Shown one piece after another: positions 6,089-15,049 of a stretch of 33,268 nt of DNA. The notes beneath the pieces were generated by a model, which saw only the letters and a list, made by a program, of their open reading frames with translations, did not search any database and was not told the DNA's origin. The number at the start of each line of letters is the position of its first letter. Within the stretch, counting starts at the first letter, position 1. The translations under genes were made by a program, and so were the position numbers. Location: the NCBI RefSeq assembly GCF_045124755.1, contig NZ_JBGVMK010000104.1. One strand, 5' to 3'. This DNA comes from Succinimonas sp045124755 (GTDB lineage Bacteria; Pseudomonadota; Gammaproteobacteria; Enterobacterales; Succinivibrionaceae).

Positions 6089-9000
6089 TCAAACCTGAAA
6101 CACCGGCTTTTGCGGCTCCACATAGGACACGGCAGCCTTGCCATCGCAGTAATACCGGAGATCATCCAAAAGCTCATCGCAGGGCTCCACCTGATAATGA
6201 CTTTGCACCAGCATGGCGCCGTTCTCCTTTTCATAAAGGATTTCCAGAGGCATGGAGCCGGGGTAGCGGAACACGGCATCCCTGATAAGGTTCATCTCGT
6301 TTTCCTTCTTCATCAGGGTATCGTTAAGGCAGATCCGCACCGCTCTCCCGTAACGATGCCGGGCCTCGCAGATATTGATAATCTCATCCACCCGGATTTC
6401 CACGCCTTTATTGTAATTATCATAGCCCACCGTGCCGTAAAATACCGCCAGCATGTCATCCCGCACCAGATTCCGGTATTTGTCAAACTTGTCCCGCCAC
6501 AGCGAGAACAGCACCTCTCCGGTATAATCGATAAGACGGCCCTGCATAAACTGGTTGCCGCTTTTGGTGGTGCGGCATTCCAAATGCTGGATAATGCCGG
6601 CGACGATCACCTTTTTCTTTTCCTCGCCGTAACCGCTGTCGGAGGCTCTTAATTCTCCCAGCTTGGCTCCGCTGAAATGGAGTACCTCATTCCGGTAGCG
6701 ATCCATGGGGTGACCGGTAAGATAAAGTCCCAGAGTTTCCACCTCCCCCGAGAGATTAATCTTGTCAGGATAAGGCTTGACCTCCGGATACGGGGGTTCG
6801 GCAATATCCGAGAACATCATCCCCCCGAACAGATCCATTTCTCCGGACTCTCTGTCCTTGGAGGATTCGGTATTAAGCCTGAGCGCAGCATCCACCGCCG
6901 CCATGAGAGCCGCCCGGTGCGGTCCTATTCTGTCCAGACTCCCGGCCTTGATGAGAGCCTCCAGCACCCGGCGGCTCATGGACATGCGGTCAATGCGGCG
7001 GCAGAGATCAAAAATGCTGGTAAAGGGCTTCTTTTTGCGCTCCTCCATAATAGCCTTCACCGGCCACTCTCCCACGCCCTTAACCGCCGCCAGACTGAAG
7101 ACGATATGCCCCTTGTCGTTAACGATAAAATGCACGTTGCCTTCATTGATATCAGGGGGATCCACGGGGATTTTCAGGCGGCGGCACTCATTAATGTAGG
7201 ACACCACCTTATCGGCATTTTCCTTATCAGCCGTCATCATGGCCGCCAGAAATTCCGCCGGGTAGTGCGCCTTGAGCCACAGCGTCTGGAAGCACACCAG
7301 CGCATAAGCCGCGGAATGGGATTTATTAAAGCCGTATTTGGCAAACTTTTCCACCATGTCGAAGATTTTCATGGCAAGATCGCCGTCAATGCCCTTTTCC
7401 ACCGCTCCGGCCCGGAACTTGGCCCTTTGCTTCTGCATCACGTCCATCTGCTTCTTGCCCATGGCGCGCCTCAGAATGTCGGCCCCGCCCAGACTGTATC
7501 CGGCCATGGCCTGAGCAATCTGCATTACCTGCTCCTGATAGATAATAACGCCGTAAGTGGGCTTCAGAATGGGCTCGAGGCACGGATGCTGAAACTCCGG
7601 ATCCGGATAGGCAATTTCTTCCTTGCCATGCTTCCGGTTGACAAAGTTATCCACAAGGCCGCAGCCCAGGGGGCCCGGGCGGTAAAGAGCCACCAAGGCG
7701 ATGATGTCCTCGAAGCAGTCCGGCTGCAGCTTCCCGATAAGCTCCCGCATGCCCCGGGATTCCAGCTGGAACACCGCCGTGGTTTCGGTGGTTTTAAGAA
7801 CTTCATAGGACAGGGGATCCGCGAGATCAATCCTCCGAATGTCCACGAGAGGCTTCCCCTCCCGCTTCATCCGCTCGTTTATCATATCCAGAGCCCAGCG
7901 GATAATAGTCAGGGTGCGGAGTCCCAGGAAGTCGAATTTAACCAGACCTGCTTCCTCCACGTCATGCTTGTCGAACTGGGTTTTAAAGTCCCCGCCGTCG
8001 TCATCGCACATCAGCGGCGCAAAATCGGTGATCACCGAGGGAGAGATCACCACGCCCCCGGCATGCTTGCCGTGGGAGGTGGTAAGCCCCTCCACCCGGA
8101 TGGCCTTATCCACCACCTCGCGAATTTCCTCATCCTCGGCATACTTTTCCCGAAAGGCTTTGGCGGCATCGTCAGCGGGATCCTTCGGGGGAGCCAGAGC
8201 CTCCGTCAGCGTATAATCCAGCTTGTCATTAACCTTTTTGGGCAGCAGCTTGGCCAGCCGGTCGCCGAAGGAATAGGATTTTCCCATCACCCGGGCCACC
8301 GCCTTCACCGAGGCCTTGGCCGCCAGAGTGCCGAAGGTAATGATCTGGGACACCGACTGCCGGCCGTAAAGATCCGCCACATGCTGAATCACCTTGCCGC
8401 GGTTATCCATGCAGAAATCCACGTCAAAGTCGGGCATGGACACACGCTCCGGGTTCAGGAAGCGCTCGAACAGAAGATCAAAGGGCAAAGGATCAAAGTC
8501 GGTAATGCCGATGCAGAAGGCCACAAGAGAACCGCCGCCGGATCCGCGTCCCGGCCCCACGGGGATATCGTGCTTCTTGGACCACTGAATAAATTCCATC
8601 ACAATGAGAAAGTAGCCCGGGAAGTCCATCTGAATAATAACCTTGAGCTCCTTTTCCAGCCGGATGAGGTAGTCAAGACGCTTCTGGCGGCGGACTTCGG
8701 GATCCTGATACATGAATTCCAAACGCTGTTCCAGCCCCTGATAGGATTCCTTTTTGAGAAACTCGGCATCAGAAAGACCTCCGGTGGGAAATTTAGGGAG
8801 GAAGTTCTTGCCGAGATGCATGTAAACCGAGCAGCGCGCCGCAAGGTATACGGTGTTTTGCACGGCCTCGGGGATATCCTTGAAAAGCTCCGCCATCTCC
8901 TCCTGGGAACGCATGTACATCTTCGGAGTATAGGGAGGATGCCAGTTTTTGTCCGCCAGGGTGACCTTGTCCTGAATGGCTACCCGAATGTTGTGGATTT

Positions 9001-9643
9001 CGTAATCCTCCTCCCGGGCAAACTGCACATAGTTGGTGGCGATAACAGGGAGATCCAGCTTCTGGGCCAGATTGAGAGCCGCCTCGATGTAGCGCTCCTC
9101 CCCGGGGCGATCCATGCGGGTCAGCTCCAGATAGTAGGAATCCGGAAAGAGGGCTTTGTACATGGCGGCTCGCTTTTCCGCCAGATCCAGCCGGCCCTCC
9201 AGAATGTACTTGCCCACATCGCCGTCAATGCTGCCGGAAAGCACGGCCACCCCGGAGGAGCGCTCCTTGATTTTGCTGAGGGGAACGCAGATATTGTAGT
9301 CAATAATCCCCTGCCGGTAGCCGTCTGCCTGGAGCTCCACAATGTTGTGATAACCGGCTTCGTTAAGAGCCAGAAGCTCGATGGTGAAAAACTCCTTCTT
9401 GCCCCGCACCACCGTATCGTCATAAACGCAAAGCTCAATGCCAAATATCGGCTTGATGCCCCGGGGAATGCAATCCTCATAAAGCTTCACGGAATTGCAC
9501 TGATTCATGCGATCCGTAATGGCCACGGCCGGCATGCCCAGTTCCTGAGCCTTTTTGACCACTGCCTTAACATCCATAAGACCGTCATGGAATGAATAGT
9601 CAGTATGCACATGAAGATGGACAAATCTGCCGTCTGTGTTCAT
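6089..9643 (-). CDS. dnaE: DNA polymerase III subunit alpha
   Basis: Replicative polymerase catalytic subunit. The 1184 residues compare with 1160 in E. coli. The N-terminal PHP domain begins FVHLHVHTDYSFHDG. The palm carries the catalytic aspartates D405 and D407 (MPDFDVDF) and D571 (VKFDFLGLRTL). The GPGRGSGGGSLVAF loop at 363-376 has Gly where E. coli has Ala. A clamp-binding-like motif, EMDLF, is at 935-939, equivalent to the internal beta-binding site. An OB-fold region follows at about 1010-1090. Start ATG at 9643 has AGGA seven bases upstream. It follows rnhB by 64 bases in the same direction, the conserved lpxB-rnhB-dnaE-accA order. A long antisense reading frame over it is a coding shadow. 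Confidence 0.98.
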   Translation of the reverse strand: MNTDGRFVHLHVHTDYSFHDGLMDVKAVVKKAQELGMPAVAITDRMNQCNSVKLYEDCIPRGIKPIFGIELCVYDDTVVRGKKEFFTIELLALNEAGYHNIVELQADGYRQGIIDYNICVPLSKIKERSSGVAVLSGSIDGDVGKYILEGRLDLAEKRAAMYKALFPDSYYLELTRMDRPGEERYIEAALNLAQKLDLPVIATNYVQFAREEDYEIHNIRVAIQDKVTLADKNWHPPYTPKMYMRSQEEMAELFKDIPEAVQNTVYLAARCSVYMHLGKNFLPKFPTGGLSDAEFLKKESYQGLEQRLEFMYQDPEVRRQKRLDYLIRLEKELKVIIQMDFPGYFLIVMEFIQWSKKHDIPVGPGRGSGGGSLVAFCIGITDFDPLPFDLLFERFLNPERVSMPDFDVDFCMDNRGKVIQHVADLYGRQSVSQIITFGTLAAKASVKAVARVMGKSYSFGDRLAKLLPKKVNDKLDYTLTEALAPPKDPADDAAKAFREKYAEDEEIREVVDKAIRVEGLTTSHGKHAGGVVISPSVITDFAPLMCDDDGGDFKTQFDKHDVEEAGLVKFDFLGLRTLTIIRWALDMINERMKREGKPLVDIRRIDLADPLSYEVLKTTETTAVFQLESRGMRELIGKLQPDCFEDIIALVALYRPGPLGCGLVDNFVNRKHGKEEIAYPDPEFQHPCLEPILKPTYGVIIYQEQVMQIAQAMAGYSLGGADILRRAMGKKQMDVMQKQRAKFRAGAVEKGIDGDLAMKIFDMVEKFAKYGFNKSHSAAYALVCFQTLWLKAHYPAEFLAAMMTADKENADKVVSYINECRRLKIPVDPPDINEGNVHFIVNDKGHIVFSLAAVKGVGEWPVKAIMEERKKKPFTSIFDLCRRIDRMSMSRRVLEALIKAGSLDRIGPHRAALMAAVDAALRLNTESSKDRESGEMDLFGGMMFSDIAEPPYPEVKPYPDKINLSGEVETLGLYLTGHPMDRYRNEVLHFSGAKLGELRASDSGYGEEKKKVIVAGIIQHLECRTTKSGNQFMQGRLIDYTGEVLFSLWRDKFDKYRNLVRDDMLAVFYGTVGYDNYNKGVEIRVDEIINICEARHRYGRAVRICLNDTLMKKENEMNLIRDAVFRYPGSMPLEILYEKENGAMLVQSHYQVEPCDELLDDLRYYCDGKAAVSYVEPQKPVFQV

Positions 9644-9707
9644 ATCCCGTTCCTGATTTTATTTAACTGAAGTCTGAGAAGAATGTTATCCGTCCGGAAA
9701 GGCCGCT

Positions 9708-10394
9708 TCAGAATAACTCGGCCTCTCTGCCGCGAAGCAGAATGTCATCGGAAAATTTCCCGTCCCTGGCCGCAAGAATTTCCGCCACCGGACGGAAGCT
9801 TTTCCGATAGCAGGACAGCACGCCCAGCTCCCGGATCCGAGCCAGATGCTCCGCCGTGGGATAGCCCTTGTGCCGGGCAAAGCCGTACTCGGGATACCGG
9901 GCATCCAGTTCCCGAAGCTCCCGATCCCGGGTAACCTTGGCCAAAATCGAAGCGGCGCTGATTTCCGGCACCAGAGCATCCCCCTTCACCACCGCCTGAG
10001 CCGGAATGCTGAGGTTCCGGGGGAGGCGGTTACCGTCAACCAGCACAAAATCCGGTTTCACCTTAAGAGCCTGCACCGCCCGTTCCATCGCCAGCATGGC
10101 CGCCCAGAGAATATTAAGGGAGTCGATCTCAGCGGGAGTGCATTCTCCGATGCCAAAGGCCAGAGCATTTTCAGTGATTTCGGTAAAAAGGGCTTCCCGC
10201 TTCTTTTCGGAAAGCTTCTTGGAATCCCGGAGTCCCGCAATGGGCCGGGCCGGATCCAGGATTACCGCCCCGGCCACCACATTGCCCACCAAGGGGCCGC
10301 GGCCGGCTTCATCCGTGCCGGCAAAAATCCTGATGCCCGGAATTTCCGGATACCGGAAGGCTGCTTCCTGAGTTTTCTGCTCTTTATTGTTCAT
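9708..10394 (-). CDS. rnhB: Ribonuclease HII
   Basis: Cleaves RNA in RNA-DNA hybrids and removes single misincorporated ribonucleotides. The 228 residues include the signature AGTDEAGRGPLVGNVVAGAV near residues 24-43 (catalytic D and E), DSKKLSEKKR, LVDGNRLPR (third acidic residue) and PEISAASILAKVTRDRELRELD, then YPEYGFARHKGYPTAEH. All active-site blocks are present. The N-terminus is about a dozen residues longer than in E. coli. The ATG at 10394 has no good Shine-Dalgarno, so a slightly later start is possible. Upstream lies a region with DnaA-type boxes, which could link expression of rnhB-dnaE to the replication cycle. Confidence 0.97.
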   Translation of the reverse strand: MNNKEQKTQEAAFRYPEIPGIRIFAGTDEAGRGPLVGNVVAGAVILDPARPIAGLRDSKKLSEKKREALFTEITENALAFGIGECTPAEIDSLNILWAAMLAMERAVQALKVKPDFVLVDGNRLPRNLSIPAQAVVKGDALVPEISAASILAKVTRDRELRELDARYPEYGFARHKGYPTAEHLARIRELGVLSCYRKSFRPVAEILAARDGKFSDDILLRGREAELF

Positions 10395-10518
10395 GGTGTT
10401 TTTCAGACTTTAATATGCTAAGCGGACTAGCGGAACTGCAGCGCGCATAAAGATATGAGCCTCATCCGGCGCGGCAACGGAAAAATGCTTCATGGAAACC
10501 AGGGCTCCCAGATCTGTC

Positions 10519-10580
10519 AACAGGTTATCAGTAAGTTATTAACAGGTTAACCCCAAACTTATCCACAGTATAATAATATC
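10519..10580. promoter_or_regulatory. DnaA-box region upstream of rnhB-dnaE
   Basis: TTATCCACA at 10559-10567 is a perfect DnaA 9-mer. TTATTAACA at 10537-10545 differs at one position. AACAGGTTA occurs twice as a direct repeat (10519-10527, 10541-10549), 22 bases apart, about two helix turns. On the minus strand TATACT at about 10568-10573 could be a -10, which would place the consensus DnaA box over the transcription start of rnhB-dnaE. AT-rich DNA follows at 10568-10581. Confidence 0.5.
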
Positions 10581-10616
10581 TTTCCGGCCGCTCATTCCTT
10601 CCCGGCGCTGAAACTG

Positions 10617-10638
10617 AAAAACCTGCCAAAGCAGGTTT
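10617..10638 (-). terminator. Terminator downstream of lpxB
   Basis: AAACCTGC/GCAGGTTT (10619-10626 with 10631-10638), perfect 8-bp stem with a 4-base loop. The T-run on the minus strand is short (about five, partly in the stem), so termination may be partial. Confidence 0.55.
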
Positions 10639-10671
10639 CCTATACGTCCGTTTTCCCCCGCTCCGCTTTGT

Positions 10672-11844
10672 TCATCCCGCGGCAATTACCTTCAGCACCG
10701 CCTCAGCGGCTTTGGCATCGGAAGCAATCCGGAGCTCCTTGTGAATTCTGGTAAATTCCATCATCTGCTCCCGGTTTTCCTGAGTATAAATCTTCTTCAC
10801 CTCTTCGCAGATCCTGACGGGATTGCAGTCATCCTGAATAAGCTCCGGCACAATGCGCCGCCCCGCCAGCAGATTCGGGAGAGAATACATATCCACCTTC
10901 AAAACCCGCTTTCCGATCATGGCGGTGATCTTGCTGATAATATAACAGACCACCATGCGTTTCTTAAGCAGCATGGCTTCCAAAGTGGCCGTGCCCGAGG
11001 AAAGAATCACGGCATTGGCAGCAGCCATTACCGCATGGGATTTGCCGATCCAAATAGTAAGAGGAATGGACGGAGCATGTTCCCGCCAAAGCCTGCTGAT
11101 AAGACGGGCCTTGGCCAGAGAGGTGGCCGCGCAGATGAAACGCATTCCGGGGTAGCTCTTCTGGAGGAGATAGGAGGCTTCGGCAAATTCCGGAGTCAGA
11201 AAAGTAATTTCCGCAATCCGGCTCCCGGGAAGCACCGCAGTTATCATGTTGCTCTTAAAGACGTTTTCAGAAAAGTTAAGCTCCAGCCGGGCTGCGGTAA
11301 TCGGGTACTCCATAGGAATTTCTTCCGCGAGACGATGTCCGACATAAGTGCAGGGGGCGTCATACTTGGCGTAAAAATCCTTCTCGAAGGGCAGGATGGA
11401 AAGCACCATGTCCGTGGCGGCCTTGATCTTATAGATTCTCCCGGATCGCCAGGCCCACACCGAGGGACTCACATAATGAACCGTATGAATGCCGTTTTTT
11501 TTCAGAAAAAGCTCTACGGACAGATTGAAATCCGGGCCGTCAATTCCCACAAAGACATCCGGATTTCTTTCCAGCACGGCAGATTTAAAATTTTTGCGAA
11601 TTCTGAGAAGCCGGGGGAGAGATTTGATGACCTCGCCGATACCCATGACCGAGAGCTCTTCCATGTCATAGAGCTGCTCATAGGCGGAACCGGCGGCAGC
11701 GCGCATTTTCTGACCGAAAATACCGGTAAAGCGAGCTTCGGGATCTCTTTTCAGAAGCTCACGGATAAGCCCGGCCCCCAGAGCATCTCCTGAGGCCTCG
11801 CACGCTGAAAGCGCGTAAAGATGGTTACGGGAAGCGCGGGACAT
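10672..11844 (-). CDS. lpxB: Lipid-A-disaccharide synthase
   Basis: Glycosyltransferase (GT19) joining UDP-2,3-diacylglucosamine and lipid X to make the lipid A disaccharide at the inner membrane face. The 390 residues compare with 382 in E. coli. Visible family blocks are SACEASGDALGAGLIREL near the N-terminus (AGEASGD in most relatives, so Gly to Cys at one position here), YDMEELSVMGIGEV, DVFVGIDGPDFNL, VHYVSPSVWAWR, LLPFEK-type ILPFEKDFY, VLPGSR, ILSSGTATLEAMLLK and SLPNLLAGR. Start ATG at 11844 lies 12 bases after the lpxA stop. It is last gene of lpxD-fabZ-lpxA-lpxB and is followed by a terminator-like hairpin. Confidence 0.97.
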   Translation of the reverse strand: MSRASRNHLYALSACEASGDALGAGLIRELLKRDPEARFTGIFGQKMRAAAGSAYEQLYDMEELSVMGIGEVIKSLPRLLRIRKNFKSAVLERNPDVFVGIDGPDFNLSVELFLKKNGIHTVHYVSPSVWAWRSGRIYKIKAATDMVLSILPFEKDFYAKYDAPCTYVGHRLAEEIPMEYPITAARLELNFSENVFKSNMITAVLPGSRIAEITFLTPEFAEASYLLQKSYPGMRFICAATSLAKARLISRLWREHAPSIPLTIWIGKSHAVMAAANAVILSSGTATLEAMLLKKRMVVCYIISKITAMIGKRVLKVDMYSLPNLLAGRRIVPELIQDDCNPVRICEEVKKIYTQENREQMMEFTRIHKELRIASDAKAAEAVLKVIAAG

Positions 11845-11856
11845 TAAAGATATTCC

Positions 11857-12645
11857 TTACCGGCAAATACCTCGGGTGCTGTCTTTAAGGAAGTCGGAAA
11901 GGAGCTTGATAGCCGGTTCCGTTTTGATGAGTTCCTCGAGCTTTTCCACCGCCTCGGGAATGGTATGACCTTCCTTGTACACAATCATGTAGGCGCGTCT
12001 GATAGCGGTAATTCCTTCCGGAGTAAAGCCTCTTCTCTTAAGACCTTCCTTGTTGATCCCAAACGGCTTGGCGTAATGACCGGCCGCCATGACAAACGGC
12101 GGCACGTCCTGATTAAGAGCCGCCATGCCGGCAATAAAGGCATGATCGCCTACCCGGCCGAACTGATGGATGGCCGCCAGCCCGCCGAAAATAACCCAGT
12201 TCCCGATATGAACATGGCCGGCCAAGGTGGCATTATTGGCAAAAATACAGTCATCGCCAATCTGACAGTCATGGGCCACATGAACATTAACCATAAAGAG
12301 ATTCCGGCTGCCGACTTTGGTAACGGAGCCTCCGTCTGCGGTGCCCCGGTGCAGCGTGCAATGCTCGCGAATAACATTGTCGTCGCCCACCTCCAGAAAG
12401 GTTCTCTCACCATTGTACTTCTTGTCCTGGCAGTCCTCTCCCAGAGTGGCAAACTGGAATATCCGATTGCGTTCGCCAATCTTGGTGGGGCCTCTTAAAA
12501 CACAATGGGAGGAAATACGAGTGTCCGCTCCGATCTCAACCTCGGGGCCCACCCAGGTCCAGGGGCCGATCTGCACCCGCGGCCCTATCACCGCATCCTG
12601 ACTGACAATGGCAGTTGGATGAATAACAGCGCTCTCATCAATCAT
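11857..12645 (-). CDS. lpxA: Acyl-ACP--UDP-N-acetylglucosamine O-acyltransferase
   Basis: First step of lipid A synthesis: adds a 3-hydroxyacyl chain from ACP to the 3-OH of UDP-GlcNAc in the cytoplasm. The 262 residues match E. coli length. The left-handed beta-helix is visible as hexapeptide repeats (IHPTAIVSQDAVIGPRVQIG and on to about residue 185). The catalytic histidine falls at H125 (VNVHVAHDCQIG), the same number as in E. coli. The H-x-R-G-T block LHRGTADGG and the C-terminal helical part RAYMIVYKEG are also present. It sits in the conserved lpxD-fabZ-lpxA-lpxB order, 62 bases after fabZ. Confidence 0.98.
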   Translation of the reverse strand: MIDESAVIHPTAIVSQDAVIGPRVQIGPWTWVGPEVEIGADTRISSHCVLRGPTKIGERNRIFQFATLGEDCQDKKYNGERTFLEVGDDNVIREHCTLHRGTADGGSVTKVGSRNLFMVNVHVAHDCQIGDDCIFANNATLAGHVHIGNWVIFGGLAAIHQFGRVGDHAFIAGMAALNQDVPPFVMAAGHYAKPFGINKEGLKRRGFTPEGITAIRRAYMIVYKEGHTIPEAVEKLEELIKTEPAIKLLSDFLKDSTRGICR

Positions 12646-12707
12646 GGAAAACTCCTTACCATTAAATTTAATTAATTATTCGCTGACCATCAGTCGCAAA
12701 GACGCCA

Positions 12708-13178
12708 TCAGCCGCGGCGCTTGGCGCACATCAGCTCGGCGGAACAGACCTCGTGCCCGTCCACGGAAGCCACGCCGGTAAACTTGGCAATGCCGCGGCG
12801 CTCCTTCAGGTACTCCACATCAAGGATCAGCTGATCCCCCGGCAGCACCGGACGCTTAAAGCGGGCATTATCAATGGAAGCAAAATAATAAAGCTCGTCC
12901 TGATCCGGCTTTCCTACCATGGTAAAGGCCAGAATCCCGGTAGCCTGAGCCATGGCCTCCAGAATGAGCACTCCCGGAAGAACCGGCTTTCCGGGAAAAT
13001 GCCCCTGAAAGAACGGCTCATTAAAGGAAACGTTCTTAAGCCCCCGCAGAGTCTTATGCTCTCCTTCGGTGTTGTAGCTCAGCACTCTGTCCACCAGAAG
13101 AAACGGATAACGGTGCGGTAATAAATTCAAAATCTGCTGAATATCTAAATCCTTGGCAGGTGTATTAATCTCTGTCAC
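12708..13178 (-). CDS. fabZ: 3-hydroxyacyl-[acyl-carrier-protein] dehydratase FabZ
   Basis: Dehydrates 3-hydroxyacyl-ACP in fatty acid elongation, thereby competing with LpxA and LpxD for the same 3-hydroxyacyl-ACP pool. The 156 residues form a single hotdog fold. LLPHRYPFLLVDRV is near the N-terminus; the active site is FFQGHFPGKPVLPGVLILEA with H60 and E74, equivalent to H54 and E68 of E. coli. It lies between lpxD (15 bases) and lpxA, the standard context that keeps phospholipid and lipid A synthesis in balance. Confidence 0.98.
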   Translation of the reverse strand: MTEINTPAKDLDIQQILNLLPHRYPFLLVDRVLSYNTEGEHKTLRGLKNVSFNEPFFQGHFPGKPVLPGVLILEAMAQATGILAFTMVGKPDQDELYYFASIDNARFKRPVLPGDQLILDVEYLKERRGIAKFTGVASVDGHEVCSAELMCAKRRG

Positions 13179-13193
13179 TTCTTTTTCCTTTAC

Positions 13194-14264
13194 TTACTTG
13201 CTGCTGTCTTTGGAATCTGTTGCATCGGCTGCCTTTTCAGAAGGCCGGAGCTCCTGGACAATCTTCTCCAGAGCCTTAACCTTTTCAGCGAGCCTGTCGA
13301 CGCTGTACATCTTGGGGAAAAGCTTCCACCATTTTTCCGCTTCGAGAACCGGCAGGAATGAGTGATACTTGCCGGGCTTATTGATATTCTTGCCCACCTG
13401 GCCCAGGATTTCCACGCCGTCGCAGATTTTGATATGACCGTCAAACACCGAAGTGCCGCCGACAATGCAGTACTTGCCAAGCTCAACGCTTCCCGCCAGA
13501 ACCGCTGCTCCGGCAATGGCCGTGCCATAGCCGATCTTATCGTTATGGGCAATCTGAACCTGATTGTCAATTATAACATTGTCCTCGATAACCGTATCAT
13601 CAACGGCTCCGCGATCCACGGCGGTGGAGGCGCCGATTTCCACTCTGTTGCCGATAACCACCCGGCCCAGCTGCGGAATTTTGATCCATTCGCCGCGTTC
13701 ATTGGCATAGCCGAAGCCGTCGGAACCGACAACGCAGCCTGACTGAAAGAGACAGGAGTCCCCGATAACGCAATTATGATAAACGGACACATTGGCCCAG
13801 AGTTTGGTGTTCTTGCCAATGACGGTATTCTTGCCCACAAAGCAGTTCGGGCCGATTTGAGTTCCGGCTCCGATTTTAACGCCGGATTCAATTACCGCAT
13901 GAGCGCCCACGGAAGCAGTTTCGTCTATTTCCGCCGTGGGATCGACAACAGCGGTGGGATGAATGCCGGGAGCGCAGGCCCGGGGCGTGGTGTCAAACAT
14001 CTGAGCCACCCGGGCAAAGGCCACATAAGGATTCGGAACCACCACAAAGGTAATGCCGGAATCCGGGAGCACATCCTCCTCCTTCACCAGCACGGCGCCG
14101 GCCTTGGATTCTGCCAGATACTTATGCATCTTCTTGTCCGACAGAAAGCTTATCTCATCCTTGTTGGCAGTCTGCAGATTGGCGATTCGAAGGATTTCCG
14201 CGGCATCATTGCCGATAATCCTTCCGCCAATCTTCTCTGCAATATCCTTTAGCAGCATGCTCAT
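13194..14264 (-). CDS. lpxD: UDP-3-O-(3-hydroxyacyl)glucosamine N-acyltransferase
   Basis: Third step of lipid A synthesis: N-acylates UDP-3-O-acylglucosamine from 3-hydroxyacyl-ACP. It has 356 residues from the chosen start. An N-terminal uridine-binding domain (VVVPNPYVAFARVAQMFD) is followed by hexapeptide-repeat beta-helix (IHPTAVVDPTAEIDETASVG onward) with SDGFGYANERGEW, IPQLGRVVIG and the catalytic-histidine block IDNQVQIAHNDKIG. A C-terminal charged helix follows (KWWKLFPKMYSVDRLAEKVK). ATG at 14264 has AAGGA nine bases upstream and fits the family N-terminus. A longer reading frame from TTG at 14294 adds residues not seen in relatives. A strong terminator separates it from skp. Confidence 0.96.
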   Translation of the reverse strand: MSMLLKDIAEKIGGRIIGNDAAEILRIANLQTANKDEISFLSDKKMHKYLAESKAGAVLVKEEDVLPDSGITFVVVPNPYVAFARVAQMFDTTPRACAPGIHPTAVVDPTAEIDETASVGAHAVIESGVKIGAGTQIGPNCFVGKNTVIGKNTKLWANVSVYHNCVIGDSCLFQSGCVVGSDGFGYANERGEWIKIPQLGRVVIGNRVEIGASTAVDRGAVDDTVIEDNVIIDNQVQIAHNDKIGYGTAIAGAAVLAGSVELGKYCIVGGTSVFDGHIKICDGVEILGQVGKNINKPGKYHSFLPVLEAEKWWKLFPKMYSVDRLAEKVKALEKIVQELRPSEKAADATDSKDSSK

Positions 14265-14321
14265 ATATAGAAATCCTTGCGTGTCTGGAAGCAAAACCGG
14301 GATTGTTCTGTTATTTTAAAC

Positions 14322-14351
14322 AAAAAAACCCGTTTTTATCTAAAACGGGTT
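14322..14351 (-). terminator. Strong intrinsic terminator between skp and lpxD
   Basis: AACCCGTTTT/AAAACGGGTT perfect 10-bp stem (14327-14336 with 14342-14351), 5-base loop, then seven T on the minus strand (A-tract 14322-14328). lpxD-fabZ-lpxA-lpxB must use readthrough or a promoter in the 57-base gap; none is clear. Confidence 0.9.
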
Positions 14352-14365
14352 CTAAAACTGTTAAA

Positions 14366-14875
14366 TTACTTGGACTTGCTTACAACACTGATAACTTCTT
14401 CTGAAATATCCAGAGAGTCATCACCGAGATAAACGGCTCCTTCGCCCCGGAAAACCACAGAAAGTCCCTTCTGCTTGGCTACCTGATCGATGGCGCTCTG
14501 CACCTTCTTGTTGATATCCATCTGCTCCTTGCTGGTGATCTTCTGCTCCTCTTCGCGGAATTCGGAAATCTTCACCTTGAGCTCAGCTTCCAGCATCTGC
14601 AGATCTCTCTGCTTCTTGAGGGCATCAGCCTGAGTAATATTAGGGTTCTGGAGAGCCTTCTGAATGTTGTTGTAATCAGCTTCCATCTTGTCCAGGGCGC
14701 GCTTCTTGGAATCCAGAGCCTTCTGAACCTTGGCCTGAGCAGCCTTGGTCTGGGGGATCTTGGAAAGCACATACCCGTAATTGAAGAGACCGATTTTCAG
14801 CTCCTGAGCCTGAGCTGCCACGGAGCCAAAAGCCAGTACTGCTGATAATGCTGCAACTGTTAACAGTTTCTTCAT
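14366..14875 (-). CDS. skp: Periplasmic chaperone Skp (OmpH)
   Basis: Trimeric periplasmic chaperone that carries unfolded outer-membrane proteins to the BAM complex. It has 169 residues from ATG at 14875, with a clear Sec signal peptide (MKKLLTVAALSAVLAFGSVAAQAQ, cleavage likely after AQA or AQAQ). The N-terminal strand KIGLFNYGYVLSKIPQ is followed by a long charged coiled-coil (about residues 50-130) and the C-terminal GLSVVFRGEGAVYLGDDSLDIS, the OmpH pattern. The longer in-frame extension upstream would bury the signal peptide, so it was not used; AGGA stands upstream of the chosen ATG. It has its own consensus promoter and its own terminator, although it lies between bamA and lpxD. Confidence 0.95.
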   Translation of the reverse strand: MKKLLTVAALSAVLAFGSVAAQAQELKIGLFNYGYVLSKIPQTKAAQAKVQKALDSKKRALDKMEADYNNIQKALQNPNITQADALKKQRDLQMLEAELKVKISEFREEEQKITSKEQMDINKKVQSAIDQVAKQKGLSVVFRGEGAVYLGDDSLDISEEVISVVSKSK

Positions 14876-14912
14876 TTTTATGTGTTCCTTTTTTTGCAAT
14901 AACGATAACGAT

Positions 14913-14941
14913 AATTTACTGACAAAGATCATGAGTGTCAA
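14913..14941 (-). promoter_or_regulatory. Strong sigma-70 promoter for skp
   Basis: Minus strand TTGACA (14936-14941, perfect), 17-base spacer, TAAATT (14913-14918). Start near 14906, about 30 bases before the skp ATG. It is the best-matching sigma-70 promoter seen in the window. Confidence 0.75.
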
Positions 14942-15049
14942 CCGGATACCGGTCACTCTGTCTCGGTAAACTGTCATGACATAAACCGCCCGCGGGATGA
15001 TTAACCGGGAGAGCGGTTTAATTATACTCCATATGCCGGACTAACCGGG

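Noticed and set aside
6677..9595. A 972-codon open frame on the plus strand
   Set aside because: It lies wholly antisense to dnaE, has no recognisable domain, and is a shadow of GC-rich codon use in dnaE.
10519..10580. Chromosome replication origin
   Set aside because: DnaA-type boxes and a short AT-rich run are present, but there is no dnaA or mnmG nearby and no change of gene orientation across the site; a promoter-level DnaA site is simpler.
14265..14294. Upstream TTG start for lpxD
   Set aside because: Adds ten residues absent from the family; the ATG at 14264 has a proper AAGGA.
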